From Prorocentrum cordatum (taxonomy: Eukaryota > Sar > Dinophyceae > Prorocentrales > Prorocentraceae), in assembly GCA_963575745.1 (NCBI GenBank), contig CAUYUJ010010513.1, forward strand, positions 1 to 64,000: a stretch of DNA of 64,000 nucleotides, read 5' to 3'. Below, piece by piece: positions 40,863 to 53,478 of this stretch (the first letter of the stretch is position 1; each line of letters starts with the position of its first letter). The translations under genes and the position numbers were made by a program. Below the pieces are notes generated by a model that was not told the origin of the DNA, ran no database searches, and was given only the letters and a program-made list of their open reading frames with translations.

Positions 40863-41639
40863 CTTAAAGAAGCGACGACGTGAGGCAACCATGGGAGTTC
40901 AGCTTATATCATATTTTAGGCTTCAGACAACACGAGTTTCACACATGGTAAGGTTTCACGATGCGGTCAACGTTTTTTTTCAGCGTCGTACATGAGCGAC
41001 TACCAGATATTTCACCAACGCTGTATGCCAATCAAGAGCTACACTTTGCTCGATATCGTTTTTTTGGTTGTTTTCTTGGCTTCGTCCTCATGATGGTGTA
41101 TTTCCAGGTGACGTTGGAGCTACTTCGATATGTGCGAGGACCTTCACTTCACCTGTGCAGATTGCAGTTGCTGGTCTTTATGTACTTGCAACATGGTTTC
41201 GCGCGGTGGAGGTGGAACCTCCTTGGAGCGATAGTATCATGCAGCATATGGCCTCACTGGTTTTGTTTTCATGGTATAGTTTGTACGTTTTTGAAGAAAT
41301 GAATCATCTAGGTACGGTTGTCGAGAAGCTTGAACTTGGCAGTCGACTGGATAATTCAGCCGTGGACAAAAGAATGGGGGAGGTGGGGGCTACACAACAC
41401 ATCAGCAAACAAGAACCTGTAGCCTACCTGCGTGGAGATGGAGCACATATTGCAGCACGTACCGTACATAAACACGTCACACAGATCGCAGGACGTACGA
41501 TATATCACGCACGTTAACCTGGAGGTCTTCAGGCGAGCAGCTTGCCTCCCAAACCAGAACTTGAACAGCGACTTCGTGCTCCCCAGGCCAGTTATTTTGC
41601 CATGTGAAGGTTCTGGAGATCTCCTGGCAGCTTTGGCAT
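40863..41639. other. Possible 5' part of LINE-C
   Basis: Plus-strand frames of 80-150 codons occur here but no motif can be named. Position directly upstream of LINE-C and its less GC-rich composition suggest it belongs to the same decayed element. Confidence 0.3.
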
Positions 41640-43499
41640 TCAGAGGTTCATGGCGAAGGGGTTGCTAGTGAACGCGGCATTGAGCGGCTTGGAAGTTTGT
41701 GTCAAGGGCCATATTCCTCTGACAAGGGGAGACTTGGCCGCGCTTGGAGGATTTATTGTGCGCAAGTGTCGCGCAATCCTAGGTGACACAGCGTCCTGGG
41801 ATCAAGATGTGCAGCACGTCAGTACCATAGACGGACTAGAGGTGCTGAACAAATTTCGACTTGCTCCGTTGTTTACAGAATTGCGCACCAGAAGATTTTA
41901 ATGGTTCCAAGCAGTGGTGCAGGATCGGGACCAACACATTCAGTTCTTGTTTCCTTGTTTGGGAAAGTCCGCTCTCGATGGGTACGTTTTCTCGGAGGAT
42001 GGATCGGTTCGGCCTCATGCGCATCCTTGGGCTATTCAGGCTCTCAAGGAGGTGAAGGTGGGGGAGATGATGTGGGAGTTAGGATGGAATTTGCGACACA
42101 TGTTATTCGAGGACCCGGAGGCTTTCGTTAAGGTCGGCAAACATTAGTTTTAAGCTGAACTCCTTACCGCACCTATTAACAGCACACGCAAACAATATCA
42201 CACATGTGGCAGGTTCATATGCAAAGAAACCTTGAAACATGGCAGCCTATGCAGTACAACGTGGCCAACACAGCACATGTTAACCAAACGCATCGTCAAC
42301 ACGATTGGCGGCAGCCACGGATAGTTGCACGCAGGATGCATATTAACTACCACAAGCATGTGCGTGCTCTGCGACAGCGTGTTCCTTAACTAGGATATTG
42401 CGAAGAAACACACATCGGACAGTTTGAGACGGCACTATTGCCCGTGTAACCGTGGGATATATGCATGTGAAGTTATACATCCCAAGAAATGACGTGCCCT
42501 ATGTGTGACGAGAGTTTCGGAGTCTTGGATGTATGGTTCAAGCATTGTCGGGACCATCGGGATCCGTATCTTGCACCCTCCTTTCGCGTGCGTCAGTTAG
42601 TCAACCACGAGACTTTGGATCAGTCTCTACGGATTCTACCACGCGGACGCACGTCGTGGTCCAAACTACTTGATCCAGATTGGGTGCCTACTTTGCACGC
42701 TAGGCACCATGGCCGGGGAAGCAAAAATACCCAAGTCGTGGCTGATTCGGGACCGCAGCAAGAGCTTCCCGGCGGCAGGCAACAATCCCAAGAAGCACAA
42801 GACGAAGGAACACGACGACGAGGGCGAGGAGATGGACGACACCACCACCATCATCCTGATGAAGAATCTCATCGTCCAGCTGAAGGCGAGAGTGCGGCTG
42901 CTTGAGCACGAAGCTATGACGACGGCCATCATGGACAGACAGCACCAAGCAGTAGGGGACGTCAACAACCCATACGCGGAGTGCGCCAAGGAACGCAAGC
43001 AGGACCCAAGCGTGAATCTTGGCTCTCCAGCGCGATTGTCAATATACGCATTCTGAGCGTCTTAGGCAGCTGGCAATATCGGGACATATCGGTGATAATA
43101 TCGCGGCTGAAGTTCGTAGCAGTTCGTCTCACGCGCATGGTGGCAACTGCAGGACGAGATCTGACAGGACAGTGGGTCAGAGAAGAAGCAGTGTTCCCGT
43201 GCTTCGGCCAGCCCAACAAGCCCAATCAGTCACGCCTTTTGTTCAGCTTGCGCGGGCCAACACTGGTGCCAGACGACGAGGGAGCGGCAGCCGAACTGCT
43301 CAAAGCAACCGAGGAGCCAGACAGTCAGCTACACCAGGCGACGCCGTTGGAGATGCCGACGAGCTCTTACACGCTGAAGGGCAATATCACGGAATTCGAG
43401 TCGATAGTAGCTGAGTTGATCAGGGCTGGTGGTGGAAACGTACCATCGAGCATAACTCCACGGGGCAACATGGCGCGCAAGCTCATGAAGAAGTAGGAT
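41640..43499 (+). pseudogene. LINE-C: 3' portion of a decayed LINE ORF2
   Basis: The frame from 41650 reads MAKGLLVNAALSGLEV, GHIPLTRGDLAALGGFIVRK, ASWDQDVQHV and LNKFRLAPLFTELRTRRF. A TAA (41899-41901) follows, and the same frame continues WFQAVVQDRDQHIQFLFPCL and HAHPWAIQALKEV to 42147. This is the thumb and connection region seen after the reverse transcriptase in one class of dinoflagellate LINE ORF2, as I know the family. Downstream a C2H2-like CPMCDESFGVLDVWFKHCRD lies at 42489-42560. A charged segment LIVQLKARVRLLEHEAMTTA follows in another frame (from 42710). A final frame reads WQYRDISVIISRLKFVAVRL and ends RKLMKK at 43496. Catalytic motifs are not found upstream. Frameshifts and the TAA make it a pseudogene. 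Confidence 0.55.
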
Positions 43500-44087
43500 A
43501 GCACCGCTGGGATCATGATACAACTTATTTGCAGGTGAGAGGTGGCATATAAGACATGGCTTTCGCCATAGCGTGCCTCTCCCACCTCTGTTTTTTTGTT
43601 TTTTGTTGTTTTGTTTTGTGTTTTCTGATGTTTGGGCTCCGCGGGACCACGTGTGCTCAGTTGGCTTTGTGGTGCAGCGCTGCTCTTCGTGGCTGTCTTG
43701 AGCCCTAGAGTCTGGAGCTGGGTCCCGCTGTCCCCCTTTCAGCCTGCGCCGTGTCTGCGTTGAGATTTTGAGCCTTGTCCTTATTGGATCGGGCTCGTCT
43801 CTGCACGCCATCGTGTACTACGACCTCTCCCTCGTCTGCTGCTTCCTTTAGGCTCCGCCGCTCTACCATCGCATCGCAGTCGGTTGGGTCGTCTTGTCGA
43901 ATTGGGAGGTACGAGATAAGCGACAGGCTTAATCCCTCCCCCGATGTTGTGCCCTGCCCGTTGGGGTCAACGGCCAGGCCCCCGCGCAGGCAACTAAGTG
44001 TTGCATCTGCCAGCGCGTGTGGCTCTTCTAGCTAGCAAGATGAAAAAAAGGGGGTACACATCAGTTATATCCCCCCAGGTTCTGAGA
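43500..44087. other. Intergenic stretch, no gene recognised
   Basis: A T/G-rich patch lies at 43588-43625. The rest is ordinary sequence, possibly the 3' tail of LINE-C. Confidence 0.4.
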
Positions 44088-44460
44088 AAGAGAGAGAGAG
44101 AGAGAGAAACATATGTTGATAAGACACAGTCCCCTTCTCCTCCTCCTCCTCCTCCTCTTCCTCCGCCTTCTCCTCCTCCTCCTCCCCCTCCTCCTCGCCC
44201 CCCTCGCCCCCCTCGCCCCCCTCGCCCCCTCCCTCGCCCCCTCCCCTGCCCCCTCCCGCCCGCCCCCCTCTGCCCCCTCCCCTCCCCTCCCTTGGTCCCC
44301 CCCTCTCTGCTCCTGCGCTCCTGCCTCCCCGGGGCTCCTCCCTCGTCCTCCTCGCCCCCCTTCCGCTCCCCCGTGCCCCCGCCCCGCGGCGGCGGCAGCG
44401 CGGGGGCCCGCGCGGCCCTGTGGGGGGTGGGCGGCGGGCGCAGCAGGAGGTTGGTAAGAC
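44088..44460. repeat. (GA)n, (CTC)n and (CCCCTCG)n tracts
   Basis: GA repeat at 44088-44108, CTC at about 44137-44195, then a CCCCCTCGCC heptamer-like run to about 44250 and C-rich sequence. Pro/Ser-rich frames are artefacts. Confidence 0.85.
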
Positions 44461-44510
44461 AATCCTCTGCCAAGCACCTGTCAGCCGCTGGACGTCGACC
44501 TTGCTTTTAA

Positions 44511-44670
44511 GTCGGGCCTGTCCGTCTACAGGAGGAATATCCCAAATAGTATAACAAACGTCAGGGGACGTTTTTTTCTTGCTTTTGGTATGTTCGGGTG
44601 TGTCTTGAGTATGGTTTGAGTCTGTTTTCTTTTTCGTCCACAGTCCGCCTTGTAGGGGGACGTGCCCGAC
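44511..44670 (+). repeat. MITE-like family A, copy a
   Basis: Starts GTCGGGCCTGTCCGTCTACA then GGAGGAATA, ends TTGTAGGGGGACGTGCCCGAC. The terminal inverted repeats are about 20 bases. The internal CGTCAGGGGACG and TTCGTCCACAGTCCGCC are shared by the other copies. TAA flanks both ends (TTTTAA left, CTAA right), readable either as a 3-base target duplication or as part of a longer inverted repeat. Confidence 0.85.
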
Positions 44671-44788
44671 CTAACCTTAGGTACCCGTCTCCCCCCCAGG
44701 AGGAGGATCAGGAGGGAGGAGGAAGAAAGGAAACGAGGGGCACTGCAGGGGCCCACGGGGGCCCGAACTCGGGGAACTTAGAGGGAGA

Positions 44789-44789
<1 letters not shown>

Positions 44790-44829
<40 letters not shown>

Positions 44830-44840
44830 AACAAACAGAA

Positions 44841-44916
<76 letters not shown>

Positions 44917-45028
44917 GCGCCTGGGCTCCTCTTCCTCCTTCCGTGCATGGCGGCCCTAATTGGCATACAGCGTGTCCCCTGTTGCCTACCCGCCGAAGCA
45001 GTCGACTTCGGCCCAGCCGCCGACGCAA

Positions 45029-45110
<82 letters not shown>

Positions 45111-45125
45111 GTGGGTGTGTGTGTA

Positions 45126-45163
<38 letters not shown>

Positions 45164-45165
45164 TC
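44790..45165. repeat. (GA)n and two (GT)n arrays
   Basis: GA at about 44785-44823, GT at 44845-44915, and GT with GC variants at 45032-45165. Poly-Cys-Val and poly-Thr-His frames are artefacts. Confidence 0.95.
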
Positions 45166-45963
45166 AAAGGATCCCGACGGTTCGGACGAGGACGGAGGGG
45201 AAGATGCCTTGTTGGAGAGTCTTTTTTTGGGGGGAAGAGGGGGGCTATTGCATGTAATTGTGTGGAGTTCTAGGGGATCCCAGGGGGGACAGGAGCAGGA
45301 CCAGGGTAAGCCCAGAACGCTTCCCGGCGGCCCTGGCGTTGCAAGACGCCCTCCTGTCCGAAGTCCCCCCGCCATCCAGGCAATGCAAGCGGGGTCACCA
45401 CTAGGGGAGTCGCCACTTCCGCGAGGAATCCCAATTTCTTCGAGGAAATGGAGCCCCAGAACAAACCAGAGCCCCCCCAATCATTCGATCTTGGAACTCC
45501 GACCCCCAGGAAGCGCAGCTGCTCTCCTTCACTGTGGCCGCCGCCCGGGCGGAGACGTGGGGGCACCAAAGGGCCCGCCACGGGAAGGCCAGGACCTCGG
45601 AGGGCTGGAGCGGGGACATCTCCTGGGGGCCCCTGCCGGGACTCTGGGGAGGTGGAAGCCTCTCAGGAGGGGAAAAAACACAGATACAATCCGTAAGGGC
45701 TTCGCCCCCTGCCGCCGGCCCCCTCTCTCGGAGAATGGGCCATGGAAGAGCTAAGTCATGAGGCCTTGGCGCTGTCGTGCAGCAGTATCGGAACTTCATG
45801 CGAGGCCGATTCGCAATCGGCAAAACCAACTGATCACAAGAGGGGTTACCACACAGGGCGATTGGTAAGACGTGTATGGTTTACGAGCTTGGTTACCACA
45901 CCTTGGGATTAAAGGGCCGAGGGAGTACTCGCAGTTTGGGTTACCACGCCTTGCGATGGATGT
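45166..45963. other. Intergenic stretch, no gene recognised
   Basis: Mixed sequence. GGTTACCACACC-type words recur three times at 45846-45945. The fragment GAGGGGAAAAAACACAGA at 45666 belongs to the 140-bp repeat family. Confidence 0.4.
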
Positions 45964-46344
45964 GCGTGAGGGGTGGCACCGAATTTCAGAAATGTGGCAA
46001 ATCCCCATGTGTTTTTGGACCCTGACCCCGCGGATCTGCGTGAGGGGTGGCACCGAATTTCAGAAATGTGGCAAATCCCATGTGTTTTTGGACCCTGACC
46101 CCGCGGATCTGCGTGAGGGGTGGCACCGAATTTCAGAAATGTGGCAAATCCCATGTGTTTTTGGACCCTGACCCCGCGGATCTGCGTGAGGGGTGGCACC
46201 GAATTTCAGAAATGTGGCAAATCCCTGTGTTTTTGGACCCTGACCCCGCGGATCTGCGTGAGGGGTGGCACCGAATTTCAAAAATGTGGCAAATCCCATG
46301 TGTTTTTGGACCCTGACCCCGCGGATCTGCGTGAGGGGTGTTGA
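45964..46344. repeat. Satellite, five units of 73 bp
   Basis: Unit GCGTGAGGGGTGGCACCGAA ... GGACCCTGACCCCGCGGATC starts at 45964, 46038, 46111, 46184 and 46256, with a partial sixth at 46329. Units are almost identical; length varies by one base (74, 73, 73, 72, 73). That homogeneity implies recent expansion or gene-conversion-like homogenisation. Confidence 0.97.
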
Positions 46345-46557
46345 TTTCGAGCCCCCCTAGCAATTCAGACAACGCGCCCAGGGGGTGCTAAAAAGTCCTG
46401 TTTGGGCCTCCCCCCCCCTCGCGCGGTCAATCAACTAGTTACAGTAACCAGCAAGAAACCAGCAAGAAGCAGAACTGTAACACTGGAAACTACAAGCTAC
46501 AACTGGTACAGGAAACTGCGAATCACGTGCCTACAGCCTGGTGGCCCCACAAGGGGG

Positions 46558-46700
46558 CCGGCGGATTAATCCTCGATTCCCTAGAAAATATGGGAAAATA
46601 TGGGCAGTGGGCGGGGAAGACAGAAACCCAGAAAATATGGGAAAATATGGGAGATATTTTTATTTGTGTGTATTTATCTGTGTGTCCTGGGGCCCCTTTA
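46558..46700 (+). repeat. Dispersed repeat of about 140 bp, copy 3
   Basis: GGATTAATCCTCGATTCCC, ATATGGGAAAATATGGG, GGGGAAGACAGAAACCCAG, TTTTTATTTGTGTGTATTTA and GTCCTGGGGCCCCTTTAG, matching the copies at 27893 and 38275. Confidence 0.8.
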
Positions 46701-49014
46701 GTCTCAGCGGCACCAGGACTGTCCGGTGGAATGGGAGTTTCCGGGGGGATGGGGTGGTGGAGGGCGGGGAGGAAGCTCTGTTCTTGTTGGCTCGGGGAGG
46801 TCCTCTCGCCACCGGGTGCTCTCACGCAGCTGCGCACCGTCGAGAGTTTTCCCGGGGGTGCCCCCGGGTCGTCCCGAATGGCCGCTCGAGGCTCGAGTTG
46901 CGATCCGGGGCACCCTTGCCGCACGGAGTCGCAGGACCGGTGTGGTGAGCGCTGCATCGGGCCTACACTGCGCATCCGAGATCATGGCTTGATCTGGCAC
47001 CGCAACGTGGCAAACCACGGTGAGCTTGAACGGTGAAGATCTCGGAAGGAAGCCTCGGGAAGCCGCAGGTGGCCTTGAAGCGAGGCAGCGGCCTCGGAAA
47101 TGAGCAGCCGCCCTTGCTTGCAGCTGCTGGAAATGCAGTTTCAGTTGAAAGCGCGAGCCTGGAACTTGACCGCTCTCCACACGTGGAACTGCTCGGCGAC
47201 GTGTCGGACTCAAGGCTGTAACGTGTGACGAGGTGTCAGGCCGCAGGCCGCTTTTGAAAAAGAGCCGCCTTCCATCCGTGCAACGGTTGGAAACACCACG
47301 CTGCGTGGTCATTCTGAGCCTCACATTTGTGTAGAAGAGTAAGGGGGGACTTAGCGTGCTTTACTAGGGGTGCGGGGGTCGAAAGCCAATGTAAAGAAGC
47401 CAGCCGAAAGCGCTAGCTTCAAGGACGACAGTCCGCCGCATGCGTTTTTCATTAACAGCCCACCGCTGGCCACTTCTTTTTACCAACGTCGCTCTTGATG
47501 GTTCGTGGGTAGGTCGATGGTCGTTCGCGGTTGGGTCGCGAGGTGAGTCGTGAGTGCGTCGCGGTGTGGGTGATCGCATGGCGTTCGTGACGCGACGACT
47601 ACAAGAAAACCAATAACCATAGAAATGACAATCCTCATCGTGGAAACCCATTCTAGCCACGCGCTGAGGGACAATGTAAGCTAGTCGCCTTGTCATTCAT
47701 CTTGCGAGCTAGTTCCAGGCGATAACCCGATTTTGAGAAGGAACTTCCTTCATCAGACCAGCAGTTCCATCAGACTAGGAGTCGGGTATGTTAAGCTTCG
47801 GTGGGCTAACACTCGGGAGGAAAACGCGTGAGGAGATCTTTAGAGATATCCATGCTGAAAACAACAGTGGCCCTCAATCAGTGTAAGTGTTGAGATTTCC
47901 TAGCTTCGTGCCCGCATGTTATGTCTCAAGCGACACACCTAATCCGCCCTACAGAGACTTATCGTTACGCGGTGACGAGAAGCACTTATTTGTAATGGGA
48001 AGGATGGAATAGGAGGATGGGAAAAGGAGGCGGAGGAGTAGGAGGAAGCACAGAGCCTTCCTCTTCCGTGTCCTCACACCCCTCTCCCGCCCTCCTCTTC
48101 ATCCCCGCCTTCTTTTACTTCCAACTCCCAAACTCTACACATACCCACGCTGTTCCTGGCCAGTTAATTCCTGGGCTCAAGGTCGTTCTACTTGCTTCAG
48201 TGGCCAGGCTGTGGTGGCATAGGCACCGATTCAGTGCATCGTCCTGGCCAGGATCGTCGTGCATGCTGACGTCGGGGACGCTTCGTCGCACCCGCCGGTC
48301 CACTCCTCCCTCCCAGGAGGCGGTGCGGGAGCGCGCGCGGAGGAGGATGACGAGGGAGGAGGCGGGGGAGGATGCGGAGGAGGACCGCCACTTCTCTGCC
48401 CCTCTCGGGGGGTGGTCAGGTCAGGGAGGGAGGGGGGGGTACTGGACTGGCGGCCGTACAGTCGGGGCCCTGAAGAAGGAACCCTTTTCGTTGGGGAGGG
48501 GCTCCGCGTTCCTTGAGTGCTTCACAGCTTGCCTCGGGCTTTCCTTGTGTTTTCGACAGGAAATCGAAGGTTAACTTATGGAAAGTAGGGGCCTCGTTCC
48601 TTACTTAGGGTTCCTTAGGTCAACGCCCCGACTGTACCGACGTCTCCTGGGAAGTGTGGTCGGCGTCCTCCCGTCCCCGGTCTTGTGACGCATCGGGTCG
48701 GGTGCGAAGGAGACGTGCATGCGGCTGCCGAGACGCAAATATATCTGAGCCCGCGGCCTCTGCTGCTGCTGGTGCAGCTCCGCTCCTCCGCCTCCTCGTC
48801 CTCGATCCTTCTTCCTCCATCCCCCGTCCTCGATGCTCGATCCTCGCTCCTCTTCCTCTACACCCTGGATCCTGCTCGTCGTGATCCTCGATCCTCCCTC
48901 TCGCGGACCCTGCCCCTCTCTGTCTGGCGGGGCTCCTCGAGCGACGCGGGACGAGGCCGGTTTTTGCGCAATCTCCGCCCACCCCTTGCCATCGCCGTCT
49001 CTCCTTCGAGCCAA
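46701..49014. other. Intergenic stretch of ordinary composition, no gene recognised
   Basis: About 2.3 kb with little simple sequence. A 206-codon minus frame (47324-46704) and shorter plus frames exist, but none has a recognisable domain. Near 47253 a piece resembles the 84-bp tandem repeat at 36000. A (GGA)-like patch is at about 48330-48380. Confidence 0.4.
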
Positions 49015-49167
49015 CCCTGACCTTCCATTCCAGAGAGCTATTTTTTAGCACTGGAGGCTTAAAAACCTAAACAACTCAGCGAAACAGCCTAAAACCAAGA
49101 CGTAGGATAGCTTTGGGATAGGTTTTTACGTCGGGTGCTATTTTTTAGCCCTCCTGGAAGGTCAGGG
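49015..49167 (-). repeat. MITE-like family B, copy 2
   Basis: Reverse-complement of the element at 35008. Terminal CCCTGACCTTCC, subterminal GCTATTTTTTAGC in both arms, and CCTAAAACCAAGACGTAGGA inside. 153 bases. One arm has a 5-base extra (ATTCC). Confidence 0.85.
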
Positions 49168-49306
49168 AAGGCTCGTGCGTGCGGGCTCGCCAAGCGCCGG
49201 CTGGCCCCGTCGTCGCTCCGGGTCTGCCTGGCGCCGCCGTCCCCCCCGGGCGTCGGTGCGGCGCTCGCCCCCCCGCGCCCGGCGCTCGAGAGAGCGGCGC
49301 CTTTGG

Positions 49307-49425
49307 CATCGCTCGGGCGTGTGCATTTCCTTCGACGAGGACCATCGAGGAGCATCCTTGATGATTTGGCGAAAAAACCACGCAAGAAACCAAAAAAAAC
49401 ACAGGAAATGGACGTCCGAGCGATG
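49307..49425 (+). repeat. MITE-like family C, copy 1
   Basis: About 119 bases with ends CATCGCTCGGGCGTGTGCAT and its inverse GACGTCCGAGCGATG. Interior CGACGAGGACCATCGAGGAG, CATCCTTGATGATTTGGCGA and CACGCAAGAAACCAAAA. Two other copies lie at 50057 and 55325, all in the same orientation. Confidence 0.88.
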
Positions 49426-50056
49426 GCGAGCGCCCTCTCTGGTGCACCGTGGGTCTGTGCTCTGGCGCGCACGTTCCAGGGCTTCCTGCCCTGAGCGTGC
49501 TCCGCCTCTGCCTCTCCCGCGCCCGCGCTCCGTTCCAGCTGCCGCCTGTCGGACCGGGAAGGCGCCCTCCCCACTCCTCCCGCTGTTACGAGTAAAGTCA
49601 ACGCGCATAGTAAGGACAAACGACTTTTTCAAGGGTACCCTTGGGTCTTTGCCTCTGCGGCCCGTCCCTAGCAATTTTTGCAGGCCCGTTTCTCAGGTTC
49701 CCTGGGGGTTTGGCCGCCTGCCGCCCAGAATACTTCAACTTCGGCCTCCAAGGGTCTTGCGTCCTTACCACGCGTCCTTACTGTACGTTTTCACTGTAGC
49801 ACATTACACGTTTTGGGCTCTTGACAAAGACACTTGCGACTCGTGTCCATGAGCATGCTGCCATACGGCCCCGCCTCCTCCTCCTCGTGGGCTGCTGGCC
49901 GCGCCGCCCGGAAGGGTCCGCGCAGGTGGACCGAGCCTGGCGCCCCTGGGGCGTGCCGGGAAGCTGGAGACACACGGTACGTGACGTGCGTAGGGTGGTG
50001 GCACGGGGGGGTCGGCCTCTCATGAGGCGGGGGGGGGGCTTCCAAGACGGTCTTGG
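49426..50056. other. Intergenic stretch, no gene recognised
   Basis: Ordinary GC-rich sequence. Open frames on both strands lack domains. Confidence 0.4.
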
Positions 50057-50177
50057 CATCGCTCGGACGTGTGCATTTTTCCTTCGGCGAGGACCATCGA
50101 GGAGCATCCGTGATGATTTGGCGAAAAGGCCACGCACGAAACCGAAAAAACCACAGGGAATGGACGTCCGCGCGATG
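50057..50177 (+). repeat. MITE-like family C, copy 2
   Basis: Ends CATCGCTCGGACGTGTGCAT and GACGTCCGCGCGATG. Interior CCTTCGGCGAGGACCATCGA as in the other two copies. Confidence 0.88.
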
Positions 50178-50384
50178 GCCAGGAGGGGTCGGCCTCTCAG
50201 AAGGCGGGGGAGGGGCTTCCGAGAAGGCGGGGTGGAGAGAGCTCCGGCGGTGGCCTCTCAGAGGCCCGCCCGGTTTCTGAGCTCCTGCGCGGCCTCCTCG
50301 GAGGCACCCGGGCGCGCGGACGGGGGGCCCCTGCCTTCTAAGCGACGCCCGCCGGGAGGGCTTCTCCGAAGGGCTCAGGCGACC
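50178..50384. other. GC-rich spacer
   Basis: Repeats of GGCCTCTCAGAAGGCGGGG occur; no gene recognised. Confidence 0.4.
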
Positions 50385-50585
50385 CGTCCTCCTCCTCCCC
50401 CCCCTCCCCCTCCCCCCCCCTCCTCCTCCTCCCCTCCTCCTCCTCCTCCCTCCTCCCTCTCTCCTCCTCCTCTCCTCCTCCTCTCCTCCTCTACTCCTCC
50501 TCCTCTCCTCCTCCCTCCCCCCCTCCCCCTCCCTCCTCCACCCTCCTCCCCCCTCCACCTCCTCCCCCCCCTCCACCTCCTCCTC
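50385..50585. repeat. (CTC)n/(CCT)n tract
   Basis: About 200 bases of C/T-rich repeats. Confidence 0.95.
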
Positions 50586-50732
50586 CGGTCGCCTACGACC
50601 CCGGGGGAAACCGTGCACCTCCGCCCTCTCACGAGGCCGCTCCCCTCGCGTCCTCCTCTCCCTCCCCCCGTTGTGCGCGCCGCCAGCGCGTGGCGCCGAG
50701 GGTCGCACGCAGGCCCTCCGCGCAAGGCCTCG

Positions 50733-51243
<511 letters not shown>

Positions 51244-51559
51244 AGCTACTGAGGGGACAGCGTCCGAATCACGTGTGAAACGAAGCAAGCCCTGCACACG
51301 ACAACTTGAAGCCATTGAGGCCTCAAGACCACACTTCTAAGACCAAGAACGCGAAGCGTTGCTGTGTCAAATGTGGAAGAGGATCAAGCATGATCGGTCC
51401 AGCATCGCGCGGATAGCTGGGAGCACAAGGGACATGTGCGATAGACAGCAATGCATTGCGACACGACACCGTGCAAACCGAACTGCCACGTACAAGGAAG
51501 CCACAATAACACCTCAAGCGCAAAGGCGCAACCAGAAGCAATAGCAGAACACCGCGCGC
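51244..51559. other. Intergenic stretch, no gene recognised
   Basis: Ordinary composition. Just beyond it (51590-51690) CTGGGATGC-type words recur in a short tandem. Confidence 0.4.
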
Positions 51560-52870
51560 GCGCCGCCAGCTGGTGGACGCGCAGTCACTGGGATGCTCTC
51601 GCCGCGCGAGACAGCATCGAGCCCAGCGCCAGGGACGGGGATGCTCCTTCCACGAGACTGCATTGAGCCCAGCCCCAAGGGACTGGGATGCACTTGCCCT
51701 GAAGTCCGCATCAGGCCCAGCCCCAATCCAGCCTCCAGCACGAGCCACAGAATGTCCATGTGCGAGAGGCTCTCAGCAATGCACTGTGATACCACAAGAC
51801 TGTGATGACGGATCAGATCACTGCATGCCGACGCTGCCAGAAACAAGAAGCCGCAATCACACAGCCAGTGTACAAGTCGCCGCGCCGCAACCGTCTGCCC
51901 TGCGCCGGCCAGGCCCAGCCTCCGCGCCTCCACGCACGTCTGCCTTGCGCCGGGCCAGGCCCAGCCCCTGGCAGCCGCGCCGCCGCCTCCTCGGCCGCCT
52001 CCCCGAGACCCCGCTCCGCCGCGAGCTGCCGATGGAGGCGGGCGAGCCCGTGCCCCAGTGACTGCTGGGCCGCCGCCTGCCTGCCCGAGCGCGGCGACCC
52101 GCTCGCCCTCCACGCCCTGGCGTGCTGGGTTCTGCGGCCTGCTCGTCGTGCTCCGCCTGCGCCGCGGCTGCGGCAGCTTCCGCCCTGCGCGGCCGACGTC
52201 CGCGAGCTCCGCCTCGAGCGCCTCGCGACCTGCCGGAGTTGCTCCGCCCGCGCCCTCGCAGGCTGCGCCTCCATGGCGGCCGCCCTGCGCTCCGCCTCTG
52301 CCACGAGCTCCGCGTGATCGCTTGCCGCGGTGTCCGCCGTGCGGTCGGCGTCGCTGCCCTTCGGAAGCAGCGAGGCGGCTCCGACTCGCTGGCGCAGCGA
52401 GGCGGGCGGAATGCGCCACCACCTTCCGCGCCTTGCTCGCCGCGCGGAGCTCCTTGGCCAGCGGCCTCTGGTTCCTCGCAACCAGCCTTACGTCGGGCGT
52501 GTCCCTCAGCAGGGGGAATCTTCAAAAATAGTCGAAACATAGTTAGGATACGGTGTTTCGAATATTTCTGAGCAGTTTTCATTCTGTTTTGACTACTTTG
52601 GGTTTTTCGCCCAACCCAGCTCCAGGCGTTGCCCCGCCTGCTCCCAGGCGACCTCCAGGTCCTTTACGAACACGGCTCTGACCCTCGGTGATGGCCTGCG
52701 CGTTGCCGCCTCCGCCGACGGCCTGCGCAGCAGCCGCCTCCACCGCTCGGCGCAGCAGGGATTCCTGAAGCGCCCTGCGCACGCCGTGGAGCCCGAGGAT
52801 CGCTCCCGAGACTGCGCCCAGACCGACGCCCCCGCCCCAGCTCGCGAGCTGATCGCCCCCCACCGCCACG
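51560..52870 (-). other. Ala/Arg-rich open frames, possible decayed gene
   Basis: On the minus strand from about 52870 a frame reads [20 protein letters not shown], then [20 protein letters not shown] and EAAAAQAV. It is then interrupted by a family-A element (52612-52492). Below it, other frames are rich in Ala, Arg, Glu and Gln (HAELVAEAERRAAAMEAQPA, ARAEQLRQVARRSRRSS), as in a long helical or coiled-coil protein. The GC-biased third positions resemble coding DNA, but frames shift repeatedly. I cannot name a family. It may be a retroelement ORF broken by the MITE. Confidence 0.3.
52492..52612 (+). repeat. MITE-like family A, copy b (3' end eroded)
   Basis: Begins GTCGGGCGTGTCCCTCAGCA then GGGGGAATC. 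AATAGTCGAAACATAGT and GACTACTTTGGGTTTTTCG follow. The right terminal repeat is no longer recognisable. It sits inside minus-strand Ala-rich frames. Confidence 0.65.
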
Positions 52871-52956
52871 CATGCGGACGGCCGAGGCCGGAGGGAGGAA
52901 AGCAGGAGGCACGCCCCCGCGACCAGGCGCGAGCTTGGGAACCGCGCCCTTGAGCC

Positions 52957-53478
<522 letters not shown>

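Noticed and set aside
46704-47324. 206-codon minus frame
   Set aside because: No domain, no signal peptide, high Arg/Pro/Ser; it overlaps equally plausible plus frames, so not supported as a gene.
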